Shown here: positions 8,624 through 15,751 of the stretch, piece by piece
Layout: each line of letters begins with the position of its first letter
Position numbering within the stretch: the stretch's first letter is position 1
NCBI GenBank assembly: GCA_017549365.1
Contig: JAFYUZ010000058.1
Coordinates: 1-38,957 of the forward strand
Direction of reading: 5' to 3'
DNA: 38,957 bases
Source of the DNA: Clostridia bacterium
Lineage (GTDB): Bacteria; Bacillota; Clostridia; Oscillospirales; CAG-382
Made by a program: the position numbers and the translations under genes
The notes under the pieces: generated by a model
Database searches by the model: none
Seen by the model: only the letters and a program-made list of their open reading frames with translations
What the model was told of the DNA's origin: nothing

Positions 8624-9367
8624 TTATACTCTGGGAAGCGCGTTGCGTCCGCCGTCAATGAGGATTGTGGTTCCGTTAAGGAATGCGCCCTTTTCGGATG
8701 CGGCGTACATTATCGCATCAACGATCTCCTGGGGCTGTGCGGCTCTGCCGAGAAGAGTTTTCATTCCTGCCATAGCAGGACGGGTAAGCACAGGACCGGG
8801 AGCGATACAGACGGCGCGGATGTTGTGGGGTGCACCTGCAATGGCAAGCGATTTGACAACGCCGTTCATAAGAGCGCTTTTTGATGCCGAATAGGCAAGG
8901 TCGTATCCGCCGTCGTGTCCCGTGATCGAGCCGATGGGGATGATAACGCCGCTGTTCTGCTTTGCCATGTATCCAAAAGCCGCGTGGTGAAAATACAGTG
9001 CGCCCTTCAGGTTCAGGTCAATGCCAAAATCGAAAACGTCAATCGGTATCTCGTGAAATTCTCCGTGAACTCTGCGTATGCGAAGCTCGGAGCCTCCCGC
9101 ACAGGTGACAACAACGTCGATGGTGCCGAATTTTTCGGCGGCGCTGTCACAGCAAAATTTTGCGTCTTCGTATTTTGTAACGTCGGTGACCACGGCAAGT
9201 GCCTTGCCGCCGTCGGCGATTATTTCGTTTGCAATTTCGGCAATTGCCTGCTCGTTTATGTCGGCAAGAACAACGTTTGCTCCTTCTTTTGCAAAGCTTT
9301 TTGCACAGCCTGCACCTATTCCCGAGCCTGCACCTGTGATGACAACGGTTTTGTTAAGAAAATCCAT
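8624..9367 (-). CDS. Short-chain dehydrogenase/reductase (SDR family)
   Basis: The 247-residue product is a classical SDR of normal length. It has the cofactor motif TGAGSGIG (11-18), an acidic residue after the second strand (D36, favouring NAD(H)), CAGG near 89-92, and the catalytic set N119, S147, Y159 and K163 in YSASK. Such enzymes interconvert an alcohol and a ketone. AGGAGG precedes the ATG by eight bases. It lies 15 bases after the quinone-oxidoreductase-like gene and 14 bases before the dehydroquinase-like gene, so the three are probably one transcript. The substrate cannot be told from the sequence. The C-terminal stretch with DGGRN is usual for this family. Confidence 0.9.
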   Translation of the reverse strand: MDFLNKTVVITGAGSGIGAGCAKSFAKEGANVVLADINEQAIAEIANEIIADGGKALAVVTDVTKYEDAKFCCDSAAEKFGTIDVVVTCAGGSELRIRRVHGEFHEIPIDVFDFGIDLNLKGALYFHHAAFGYMAKQNSGVIIPIGSITGHDGGYDLAYSASKSALMNGVVKSLAIAGAPHNIRAVCIAPGPVLTRPAMAGMKTLLGRAAQPQEIVDAIMYAASEKGAFLNGTTILIDGGRNALPRV

Positions 9368-9382
9368 GTGTTTTTCCTCCTG

Positions 9383-10369
9383 TCAGTTTTTAAAGGTAAG
9401 AATAACCTTTCCGCAGCTCTTTCCGTCACGCAGCAGAGCGTGAGCTTCGTTTGCCTGCTGTGCGGGCATGATCTTGAAGATGGTGGGGCGGACTTCGCCT
9501 GTTTCAACCTTGGGCCAAATGTCCTTTACAAGGCTTGCAAGGATCTCGCCCTTGTATCTTTCGGGCTTCGAGCGCAGGGTACTGCCGATAAGGCGGATGT
9601 TCTTTACGTACATTGTGCGCATATTCACTTCGGAAATGTCACCTGCAAGGGTGGCGATCATTATCCAGCGGCAGGCATACGCAACGTGGGGGAAACATTC
9701 GCCAACCTTTGCGCTGCCCAGACAGTCGATGGCAATATTGAGCGGATGACCTTCTTCCGCTTCTCTTTTAAGCACGTCTGCAATGTTTTCTTTGGAGGTA
9801 TCAACAATAACGTCAGCACCCAGGTGCTCTATTGCCTTTGCAAAATCTTCCGAAAGAACTGTTGTTATAACGCGCAGACCAAAAGCCTTTGCCATGGGAA
9901 TAACAACGCTTGCAAGTCCGCTGGCACCTGCGTGCATGAGGAAGGTCTGTCCCGCCTTTGCTCCGCCTTCGATAAAGAGATTAAGGTATGCCGTTGCAAA
10001 CGCTTCGGGAAGAGCGGATGCTTCGATAAGCGAAAGTCCCTTGGGGACGGGCATCAGCATAAAAGAGGGGGCGGCAACGTATTCCGCATATCCTCCGCCG
10101 CCAAGCAGAGCACACACCTCGTCGCCGATATGCCACTTTCCTTCAGCCTCGGCCTCGGGCGAAAGCTTGCACACCACGCCCGAAACTTCAAGCCCGGGCC
10201 AGTCGGGGCATCCGGGAGGGGGAGGATAGCATCCGTCAACCTGCATAAGGTCGGCGCGGTTCACCGCCGCCGCGTGCACTTCAATAAGAACTTCGCCGGG
10301 TCTCAAAGCGGGGATCTCGACCTCGGACATTTTCAGTGTTTTTTCTTCTGTTATCAAAATCGCTTTCAT
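9383..10369 (-). CDS. Zinc-independent alcohol dehydrogenase / quinone oxidoreductase family protein
   Basis: The 328-residue product is a medium-chain dehydrogenase of the quinone oxidoreductase (PIG3-like) type. Landmarks are NRADLMQ.DG.YPPPPG near 37-55, PGLEVSG, and a Rossmann region AGASGLASVVIPMAKAFG (a variant of GAGGVG) followed by GADV. The cysteines that bind zinc in true alcohol dehydrogenases are not seen, so it probably reduces quinones or enones with NADPH. I chose the ATG at 10369, preceded by AGGAG ten bases upstream. An in-frame ATG at 10405 would put the ribosome site inside the gene and sit on the promoter. It is the first gene of the operon with the SDR and dehydroquinase-like genes, and is opposite an AraC regulator. 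Confidence 0.85.
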   Translation of the reverse strand: MKAILITEEKTLKMSEVEIPALRPGEVLIEVHAAAVNRADLMQVDGCYPPPPGCPDWPGLEVSGVVCKLSPEAEAEGKWHIGDEVCALLGGGGYAEYVAAPSFMLMPVPKGLSLIEASALPEAFATAYLNLFIEGGAKAGQTFLMHAGASGLASVVIPMAKAFGLRVITTVLSEDFAKAIEHLGADVIVDTSKENIADVLKREAEEGHPLNIAIDCLGSAKVGECFPHVAYACRWIMIATLAGDISEVNMRTMYVKNIRLIGSTLRSKPERYKGEILASLVKDIWPKVETGEVRPTIFKIMPAQQANEAHALLRDGKSCGKVILTFKN

Positions 10370-10404
10370 AAAATAAAAGCTCCTTTCTTTTTTTCCTTTA
10401 TTCA

Positions 10405-10413
10405 ATTATAACA
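10405..10413 (-). promoter_or_regulatory. Extended -10 promoter of the redox operon
   Basis: On the minus strand TGTTATAAT is a perfect extended -10, with the hexamer at 10405-10410. The -35 is weak (ATTATT at 17 bases). It overlaps the divergent AraC promoter, whose -35 starts at 10416, so the two would compete for polymerase or be co-regulated. Confidence 0.6.
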
Positions 10414-10415
10414 TA

Positions 10416-10443
10416 TTGACAAAAAATAATAATAAGCTATAAT
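10416..10443 (+). promoter_or_regulatory. Consensus sigma-A promoter for the AraC regulator
   Basis: TTGACA (10416-10421) and TATAAT (10438-10443) are both perfect, with a 16-base spacer. Downstream in the leader is a short inverted repeat, CGTTTTTT and AAAAAACG (10467-10484), of unknown role. Confidence 0.8.
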
Positions 10444-10507
10444 ATCAAAAAAGAGAACTATTCTATCGTTTTTTTGAAAAAACGCATCTTTATGGGAGCA
10501 AAACTTT

Positions 10508-11317
10508 ATGAATAATACTTCACAACCGTCAAAGCTCAGCTTTTTCAGCGCCGAAAAATACAGCCACGGCGACCACACCTTCAACGCCAGTTGCTCTCCG
10601 CGTCCCCATTTTTGCATGGCTCTTTTGCTAAAGGGCAGGGCGCATTTTTGCGATTGCACGGGAACTTCGGAAAGCTTCGATCTTTTTCCCGGCGAAATGG
10701 TGTTTGTTCCCGTCACCACAAGGTATGTGTCCAATTGGTACGGCGACCCCGACGTTGAATATATCAGCTTCCATTTTCTTTTCGATTATTCGTCGGTCGT
10801 CAGCAAAAACAACAATTACGTTCTCCAAAAGGTCACGTTTTCCGATCCGACAGAAAAAGCAAAGCTTTTTGAAAAAGCGGCAGAGGCGTGCGCGTACGGA
10901 GACGAAAGACAGTTTCAAGCGCTTGCCGCCTTTTATTCGGTGCTTTTCGAGGTGGTTCCAAAGCTTTCGTCGGGCGAATCATCTCCGCTTGATCCGCGCA
11001 TTTCGGACGCCGTTGCTTATATAGAAAAAAACCACACCGAAAGGATCACGGTCGAAAAGCTTGCCCTTGTGGCAAACATGAGCGAATCAAGATTTTTCCC
11101 GTGCTTCAAATCTGCCCTTGGTGTCACACCGGTTGATTATCTCAATCATTACAGAATCAGCCGCGCCATAATCCTCATCGTCAACAATCCCAAAATGTCG
11201 GTGGATGAGATAAGCTGTGCCGTTGGATTTGAGTCGTCCACCTATTTCAGACGGGTTTTCAAAAGCATCACGGGCAAAAACCCGCGCGATTACCGCAAAC
11301 TCAATGCCGAGATATGA
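10508..11317 (+). CDS. AraC-family transcriptional regulator
   Basis: The 269-residue product has an N-terminal cupin-like sensing domain (about 15-110; P.PHF.MALLLKG then LFPGEMVFVPV) and a C-terminal double helix-turn-helix (about 165-265). The HTH part includes ITVEKLALVANMSESRF, LNHYRISRA, and the AraC signature around ISCAVGFESSTYFRRVFK followed by TGKNPRDYR. GGGAG precedes the ATG. It is divergent from the redox operon with overlapping promoters, so that operon is its likely target. The ligand is unknown; regulators of this shape usually respond to a sugar or a small organic acid. Confidence 0.9.
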   Translation: MNNTSQPSKLSFFSAEKYSHGDHTFNASCSPRPHFCMALLLKGRAHFCDCTGTSESFDLFPGEMVFVPVTTRYVSNWYGDPDVEYISFHFLFDYSSVVSKNNNYVLQKVTFSDPTEKAKLFEKAAEACAYGDERQFQALAAFYSVLFEVVPKLSSGESSPLDPRISDAVAYIEKNHTERITVEKLALVANMSESRFFPCFKSALGVTPVDYLNHYRISRAIILIVNNPKMSVDEISCAVGFESSTYFRRVFKSITGKNPRDYRKLNAEI

Positions 11318-11326
11318 CATTTTGTG

Positions 11327-11355
11327 TTGATTTTTGCATTGCATTGTGATAAAAT
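11327..11355 (+). promoter_or_regulatory. Promoter for dxs
   Basis: TTGATT (11327-11332), a 17-base spacer and TAAAAT (11350-11355), with TG one base before the -10 (extended -10). It lies in the short gap after the AraC gene and closely resembles the promoter of the DUF1538 gene. Confidence 0.7.
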
Positions 11356-11394
11356 GTCTGTGTACCGAAATCTACCTAAAAGATTGGAATTTGT

Positions 11395-13269
11395 ATGTAC
11401 GAAATACTTGACAAGATAAATTCTCCGCAGGATCTGAAAGGCCTTGACGAGAAGCAAATAAAAAAGCTGAACGAAGAGATACGCTCGTTTCTTGTGGAAA
11501 GCGTAACCAAAACGGGCGGCCATCTGGCATCAAACCTTGGTGCTGTCGAGCTTTCCGTGGCTTTGCACAGGGTGTTTGATACTCCGAGTGATCGCATTAT
11601 TTTCGACGTGGGACACCAAAGCTACGTCCACAAAATACTTACGGGACGAAAAGACAGATTTTCAACCCTGCGTTGCGAAAACGGACTTTCGGGCTTTACC
11701 AAAATGAGCGAAAGCGAATACGATAGCTTCGGCGCGGGACATTCCAGCACCGCCATATCCGCCGCCCTCGGTTTTGCCCAGGCCGACCGCATAGCAGGCA
11801 GGGACAACTATACAGTTGCCGTCGTCGGCGACGGAGCTTTTACAGGCGGAATGGTGTACGAAGCCCTTAATAACTGCGAAAAAAATCTGAAGCTCATCAT
11901 CGTTCTCAACGAAAACGAGATGTCTATCTCAAAAAACGTCGGCAACCTTTCGCACCACATATCAAAAATGCGCGCCACCAAGGGATATTTCCGTTTTAAG
12001 CGCGGAGTTTCCCGCTTTTTTGGAGCAATCCCCCTTGTGGGAAAACCTATGGCACGCGCTTTTTCGTGGATTAAGTTTAAAGCGAAAAGTGCCGTTTACA
12101 ACATGAACTTTTTCGAGAATATGGGCATCAAATATCTCGGCCCCATAAACGGCAACGATTATTACACCGTCGAGACCATGCTTGCCGAAGCAAAAAAGCG
12201 CGGCGAGTGCGTTCTGGTTCATCTCAAAACAGTAAAGGGATGCGGATATGACGACGCCGTTGCCAACCCCGAAAAATACCACGGTATAAGTCCGTTTGAT
12301 TCAAAACGCCCCCAAAACGGAAGCTTTTCTTCCCACATGGGACGGTATCTTTGCGATATTGCCGAAAATGACGGCAGAGTTTGCGCCATAACCGCCGCCA
12401 TGAGTTGCGGCACGGGACTTGAAAGCTTTGAAAAACGTTTTCCTCAAAGATATTTTGACGTCGGCATTGCCGAATCGCACGCCGTCACCTTTTTTGCAGG
12501 TCTTTCGGCGGCAGGAATGAAGCCTGTTTTTGCGGTTTATTCCACCTTTTTGCAAAGATCGTATGACAATCTTCTGCACGATGTTGCCCTGCAAAAGCTC
12601 GGCGGACTTTTGCTTATCGACCGCGCAGGCTTTGCCCCCGAGGACGGTGCCACCCATCACGGCATCTATGATGCGGCGTTTTTGTCCCAGCTCGGCGGCA
12701 TCACAGTTTATGAGCCCATAAGTTTTTCTGCCTTTGAAGCAATGATGAAAAAGAGCCTTTCGTCAGACGGACTTTTTGCCATCAGATATCCGAAGGGCGG
12801 GGAAGACGAGGAGATCGTTGACCTTTTCAAGCGCGATGACGAAAACTTCGACATTCTCACTTTGGGTGAACAAAACGGTACTCTTCCTGAAAACGTAATA
12901 ATCACCTACGGCAGAATAGTAACAGAAGCGTATGCTGCACAAAAAGAGCTTGCGCAAAAGGGAATAGATGTCGGCATCGTTCTTTTGCAGACTCTTAAAC
13001 CTCTCGAAAAACAAGCCCGCCTTATTGCCGAAAAACTCGGCTCGAAAAAAGGCAAGATCGCCTTTCTCGAAGAGGGTATTTTTGAGGGCGGAGTTTCCAT
13101 GTTGCTTTGCGAAAAACTTGCACAAATGCAGGCAACACAAGACAAAGAAACCGCCATTTTCGCCATCAGAGGGGAAATTCCCGAGCAAGCGCCCATCGAA
13201 AGCCTTTATAAAAAATGCGGCATCTCCTGCGGCGACGTGGTAAGATTTATGTCGGGAGAAATGAAATGA
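11395..13269 (+). CDS. dxs: 1-deoxy-D-xylulose-5-phosphate synthase
   Basis: The 624-residue product condenses pyruvate with glyceraldehyde 3-phosphate using thiamine diphosphate, the first step of the MEP isoprenoid pathway. The length is normal. Motifs seen: GGHLASNLGAVEL with H43, DVGHQSYVHK with H74, GAGHSSTA, the thiamine-diphosphate motif GDGAFTGGMVYEALNN (145-160), catalytic E360 in GIAESHAV, and DRAGFAPEDGATHHG. The ribosome site before the ATG at 11395 is weak (a GGA seven bases upstream). Its stop overlaps the start of tlyA by four bases (ATGA), so the two are translationally coupled. This dxs-tlyA order is common in Clostridia. Confidence 0.96.
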   Translation: MYEILDKINSPQDLKGLDEKQIKKLNEEIRSFLVESVTKTGGHLASNLGAVELSVALHRVFDTPSDRIIFDVGHQSYVHKILTGRKDRFSTLRCENGLSGFTKMSESEYDSFGAGHSSTAISAALGFAQADRIAGRDNYTVAVVGDGAFTGGMVYEALNNCEKNLKLIIVLNENEMSISKNVGNLSHHISKMRATKGYFRFKRGVSRFFGAIPLVGKPMARAFSWIKFKAKSAVYNMNFFENMGIKYLGPINGNDYYTVETMLAEAKKRGECVLVHLKTVKGCGYDDAVANPEKYHGISPFDSKRPQNGSFSSHMGRYLCDIAENDGRVCAITAAMSCGTGLESFEKRFPQRYFDVGIAESHAVTFFAGLSAAGMKPVFAVYSTFLQRSYDNLLHDVALQKLGGLLLIDRAGFAPEDGATHHGIYDAAFLSQLGGITVYEPISFSAFEAMMKKSLSSDGLFAIRYPKGGEDEEIVDLFKRDDENFDILTLGEQNGTLPENVIITYGRIVTEAYAAQKELAQKGIDVGIVLLQTLKPLEKQARLIAEKLGSKKGKIAFLEEGIFEGGVSMLLCEKLAQMQATQDKETAIFAIRGEIPEQAPIESLYKKCGISCGDVVRFMSGEMK

Positions 13270-14015
13270 GAGCCGATGCATACCTTGCCCTCCACGGCTT
13301 TGCAGACAGCCGCGAACGGGCTAAAAAAATGATAGAAGAAGGACGCGTTTCTGTTAACGGCGTTGTCATTTCAAAGCCGTCAAAGGATATACTCGATTCG
13401 GATTCGGTCGATATAAAAACCGCCGAAAGGTACGAATATGTCAGCCGCGGAGGTTACAAGCTCGAAGCCGCGCTTGAACATTTCGGTATTGAGGTTTGCG
13501 GTCTTACCTGTGCGGATCTCGGTGCTTCGTCGGGTGGATTTTCCGACTGCCTTCTTTGTCGCGGCGCAAAGAAAATATACGCCGTCGATTGCGGATCGGG
13601 TCAGTTGGCAAAAAAACTGCGCGAGGATGAAAGAGTAGTTTCGATCGAGAACACCAACGCTCGGTTTATTGATTCCGAGCTTTTCGGCGAAAAGGTCGAT
13701 ATTGCTGTCATGGACCTTTCGTTTATTTCCCAAACGCTGGTTTTTCCTGCCGTTTCAAAAATTCTGAAGGACGGCGGACTTCTTGTTTCGCTCATAAAAC
13801 CCCAGTTCGAGGTGGGAAAAAGCGGAGTTGGCAAAAACGGCATCGTAAAAAACGAAAAATTCCGTGCGCAGGCTGTTGAAAAAGTAGTTGAAAACGCCCG
13901 TCTTTTCGGTCTTTTTTCCCGCGGAGTCACAGATTCTCCCATAAAAGGCGGCGACGGAAACGTTGAATATCTGACGGTGTTTGATTTTAATCAAAGTGTA
14001 ATACAAGGAGAATAA
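13266..14015 (+). CDS. tlyA: TlyA-type rRNA 2'-O-methyltransferase
   Basis: The 249-residue product has an N-terminal S4 RNA-binding domain (about 1-60, with RERAKKMIEEGRVSVNG) and an FtsJ/RrmJ-like methyltransferase domain. The SAM motif is ADLGASSGGFSD (83-94). The catalytic tetrad K65, D150, K178 and E235 matches the spacing known for mycobacterial TlyA (K69-D154-K182-E238). Family members methylate 16S and/or 23S rRNA and are sometimes called haemolysins. The ATG at 13266 overlaps the dxs stop and follows GGGAG. A longer in-frame reading from 13215 would lie within dxs and lacks family similarity at its start. The usual next genes (nadK, argR, recN) are absent here; a phosphoesterase gene follows three bases after the stop. 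Confidence 0.93.
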   Translation: MRADAYLALHGFADSRERAKKMIEEGRVSVNGVVISKPSKDILDSDSVDIKTAERYEYVSRGGYKLEAALEHFGIEVCGLTCADLGASSGGFSDCLLCRGAKKIYAVDCGSGQLAKKLREDERVVSIENTNARFIDSELFGEKVDIAVMDLSFISQTLVFPAVSKILKDGGLLVSLIKPQFEVGKSGVGKNGIVKNEKFRAQAVEKVVENARLFGLFSRGVTDSPIKGGDGNVEYLTVFDFNQSVIQGE

Positions 14016-14017
14016 CC

Positions 14018-14983
14018 ATGGATTTTACCCTTCAATTTCCCGACAGAGATATAAAAATTCTTCAGATAACCGATATGCAGGTCATCGATTCGTCACAACA
14101 GAGATATCCCGACAGATTAAGGCAGGACGAATACGAAAAATGGCTGCCCGAAACAAAAGAAAAAAATCTTTATTGTTATATCCGCGAGCTTGTTGCGCGC
14201 ACCACCCCCGATCTTATCATCATAACGGGAGATATAACCTACGGCGAGTTTGACGATTCGGGAAAAAGTCTTGAGGAGTTTATTGATTTTATGGATTCCT
14301 TCGGCATTCCGTGGGCGCCCGTTTACGGCAACCACGACAACGAAACGTATATCGGCGTAGAAAAGCAAAATGCCATGTATGAAAATTCAAAACACGGCAT
14401 TTTTAAAAAAGGAAACGTTTTTGGAAACGGAAACTATTCTATCGCCATAAAGCAGGGAGAAAAGATTATAAGAACCATCTGCATGATGGACTCCAACGGA
14501 TGCGGAAAGCTGGGAATTGCACAAGGTTTCAGAGAAGATCAGCTCGAATGGCTCAAAGAAACGTCAAACGAGTGCGACGTTCCTCTTTTCTGTTGCTTCC
14601 ACATTCCCACACAGGATTTTTCGGATGCCTACATTGCCGCAGGTTACCAAGAAAAAAGCGACGAGCGTGACACCTGCGCATATTACGAGCTCGGTGTGGA
14701 TATGGCGGCAAAAGCAGGCGATTTCGGCAAAAAGTACGAGGATTTTTATTCCTATTCGGCCCCCATTCTTCCCGTACTCAAAGCAAGTAGGGTAGACGGA
14801 GTTTTTGCAGGTCATTATCACAAGATCAATCTTTCTGTCGTGCACGAGGGTATAAGATTTACCATGGGACTTAAAACCGGTCTTTATGATTACCACGACA
14901 AAGATGCCATGGGCGGCACGCTCATAACCCTTTGCGGAAAAGATTTTTCGGTTCACCACGAATATTGCCGTATCGCTGACTGA
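14018..14983 (+). CDS. Cytoplasmic metallophosphoesterase (calcineurin-like)
   Basis: The 321-residue product has the ordered metal-binding motifs of calcineurin-like phosphoesterases: ITDMQ (D-x-Q in place of the more common D-x-H), ITGDITYG, YGNHDNE, FCCFHIP and FAGHYHKI. D-x-Q is known in some groups, for example the ADP-ribose/CDP-alcohol pyrophosphatase type, so the enzyme is probably active. There is no signal peptide or membrane segment. AAGGAG precedes the ATG, which lies three bases after the tlyA stop, so it is likely part of the dxs-tlyA transcript. The substrate is unknown. It is much smaller than, and not closely similar to, the phosphoesterase domain of the giant secreted protein. 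Confidence 0.88.
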   Translation: MDFTLQFPDRDIKILQITDMQVIDSSQQRYPDRLRQDEYEKWLPETKEKNLYCYIRELVARTTPDLIIITGDITYGEFDDSGKSLEEFIDFMDSFGIPWAPVYGNHDNETYIGVEKQNAMYENSKHGIFKKGNVFGNGNYSIAIKQGEKIIRTICMMDSNGCGKLGIAQGFREDQLEWLKETSNECDVPLFCCFHIPTQDFSDAYIAAGYQEKSDERDTCAYYELGVDMAAKAGDFGKKYEDFYSYSAPILPVLKASRVDGVFAGHYHKINLSVVHEGIRFTMGLKTGLYDYHDKDAMGGTLITLCGKDFSVHHEYCRIAD

Positions 14984-14997
14984 AAATATAAGTAACT

Positions 14998-15049
14998 TTG
15001 TAAAAAGATACATTTTTGCAATAAAATATCGCCGTTTTCGCGGTATAAT
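14998..15049 (+). promoter_or_regulatory. Candidate promoters for the small helical protein gene
   Basis: Two options are visible: TTGTAA (14998-15003) with TAAAAT (15022-15027) at an 18-base spacing, and an isolated perfect TATAAT at 15044-15049 without a good -35. Either would leave a leader of 25-50 bases before the ATG at 15082. Confidence 0.4.
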
Positions 15050-15081
15050 AATATCAATTCTTAAACCACGGAGGAATAAAA

Positions 15082-15300
15082 ATGGATATCAAGAAAAAAA
15101 TCGAGGAAATAGTTGATAAAATCAAGTCCGATGACGGTCTCAAAAAGCAGTTTGCCTCCAACCCCATTGCCGCCATCGAAAGCCTTCTCGGCGTTAACCT
15201 TCCCGACGAACAGATAAAGAAGATCGTGGATGGCGTAAAGGCAAAGATCTCGCTTGACGACATCGGATCAAAGCTCGGCGGACTTTTCGGAAAGAAATAA
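15082..15300 (+). CDS. Small helical protein of unknown function (leader-peptide-like)
   Basis: The 72-residue product is highly charged and predicted to be mostly helical. It contains LKKQFASNP, LLGVNLP and a C-terminal glycine-rich LGGLFGKK tail. The order 'short helix, FxxNPxxA, GVxLPxxQI' resembles the leader part of Nif11/nitrile-hydratase-type RiPP precursors, but no modification enzyme or double-glycine cleavage site followed by a variable core is seen nearby. I recall similar small proteins in other Clostridia without a function. GGAGG lies eight bases before the ATG. It has its own promoter region and ends at a strong terminator shared with the convergent small membrane protein gene. 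Confidence 0.75.
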   Translation: MDIKKKIEEIVDKIKSDDGLKKQFASNPIAAIESLLGVNLPDEQIKKIVDGVKAKISLDDIGSKLGGLFGKK

Positions 15301-15314
15301 CGACAGTATAAAGC

Positions 15315-15342
15315 AAAAAATCCCGCAATGCGGGATTTTTTT
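15315..15342. terminator. Bidirectional terminator between two small genes
   Basis: A stem TCCCGC/GCGGGA with a 3-base loop is flanked by six A and seven T residues, so it works on both strands. It serves the convergent genes ending at 15300 and 15354. Confidence 0.92.
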
Positions 15343-15353
15343 GTTGCAATTTA

Positions 15354-15596
15354 TTATTTTACCATTCCGAGGAACTTGAGAACACAAAGGATTATTCCGA
15401 CAATGCCGTAGATCTCAAGAAGAGCACCGACGATACCGACGATGATGTTAACCACGGGAATCTTGGCAAGAATGCCGATAAGCACTCCGACGATAGCACA
15501 ACCAACAAGAAGAATGAGGAGCTGGATAACAAGCGAAACAGCGTCCTTTTCCTTAACGGCAAATGCGGTAGGCCAGATTTTTTTCAACATATCCAT
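15354..15596 (-). CDS. Small two-helix membrane protein of unknown function
   Basis: The 80-residue product has a short charged N-terminus (about 1-18) and then hydrophobic helices at about 19-44 and 47-77, with a KIP turn between them. It is rich in Val, Ile and Gly. No catalytic or binding motif is seen. AGGAGG lies ten bases before the ATG at 15596; a second ATG at 15590 is possible. It is a single-gene unit with its own promoter, convergent with the small helical protein gene. I do not recognise a named family. Confidence 0.75.
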   Translation of the reverse strand: MDMLKKIWPTAFAVKEKDAVSLVIQLLILLVGCAIVGVLIGILAKIPVVNIIVGIVGALLEIYGIVGIILCVLKFLGMVK

Positions 15597-15628
15597 AGTT
15601 AAAATACCTCCTAAAATATTGTATCATT

Positions 15629-15657
15629 ATTTTACCATATTTTTCCGCTTTTTTCAA
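15629..15657 (-). promoter_or_regulatory. Promoter for the small membrane protein gene
   Basis: On the minus strand TTGAAA (15652-15657), a 17-base spacer and TAAAAT (15629-15634), with TG one base before the -10. Confidence 0.72.
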
Positions 15658-15677
15658 TGCTTTTTACACTTTTTTAA

Positions 15678-15706
15678 TTGACTTTGTTGTTGCGCTGTGA
15701 TAAAAT
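15678..15706 (+). promoter_or_regulatory. Promoter for the DUF1538 / P-II operon
   Basis: TTGACT (15678-15683), a 17-base spacer and TAAAAT (15701-15706) with an extended TG. Transcription would start near 15713, so an ATG at 15728 would have only about 15 leader bases and no ribosome site. Confidence 0.78.
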
Positions 15707-15751
15707 ATTTGTGTACAATAGGTTAATATGTTTTTTAAGGAGGTGCCACGC

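Noticed and set aside
8915..10411. Plus-strand frame of 498 codons opposite the SDR and quinone-reductase genes
   Set aside because: It spans two real genes and their gap on the other strand, is Cys- and Lys-rich and has no motif.
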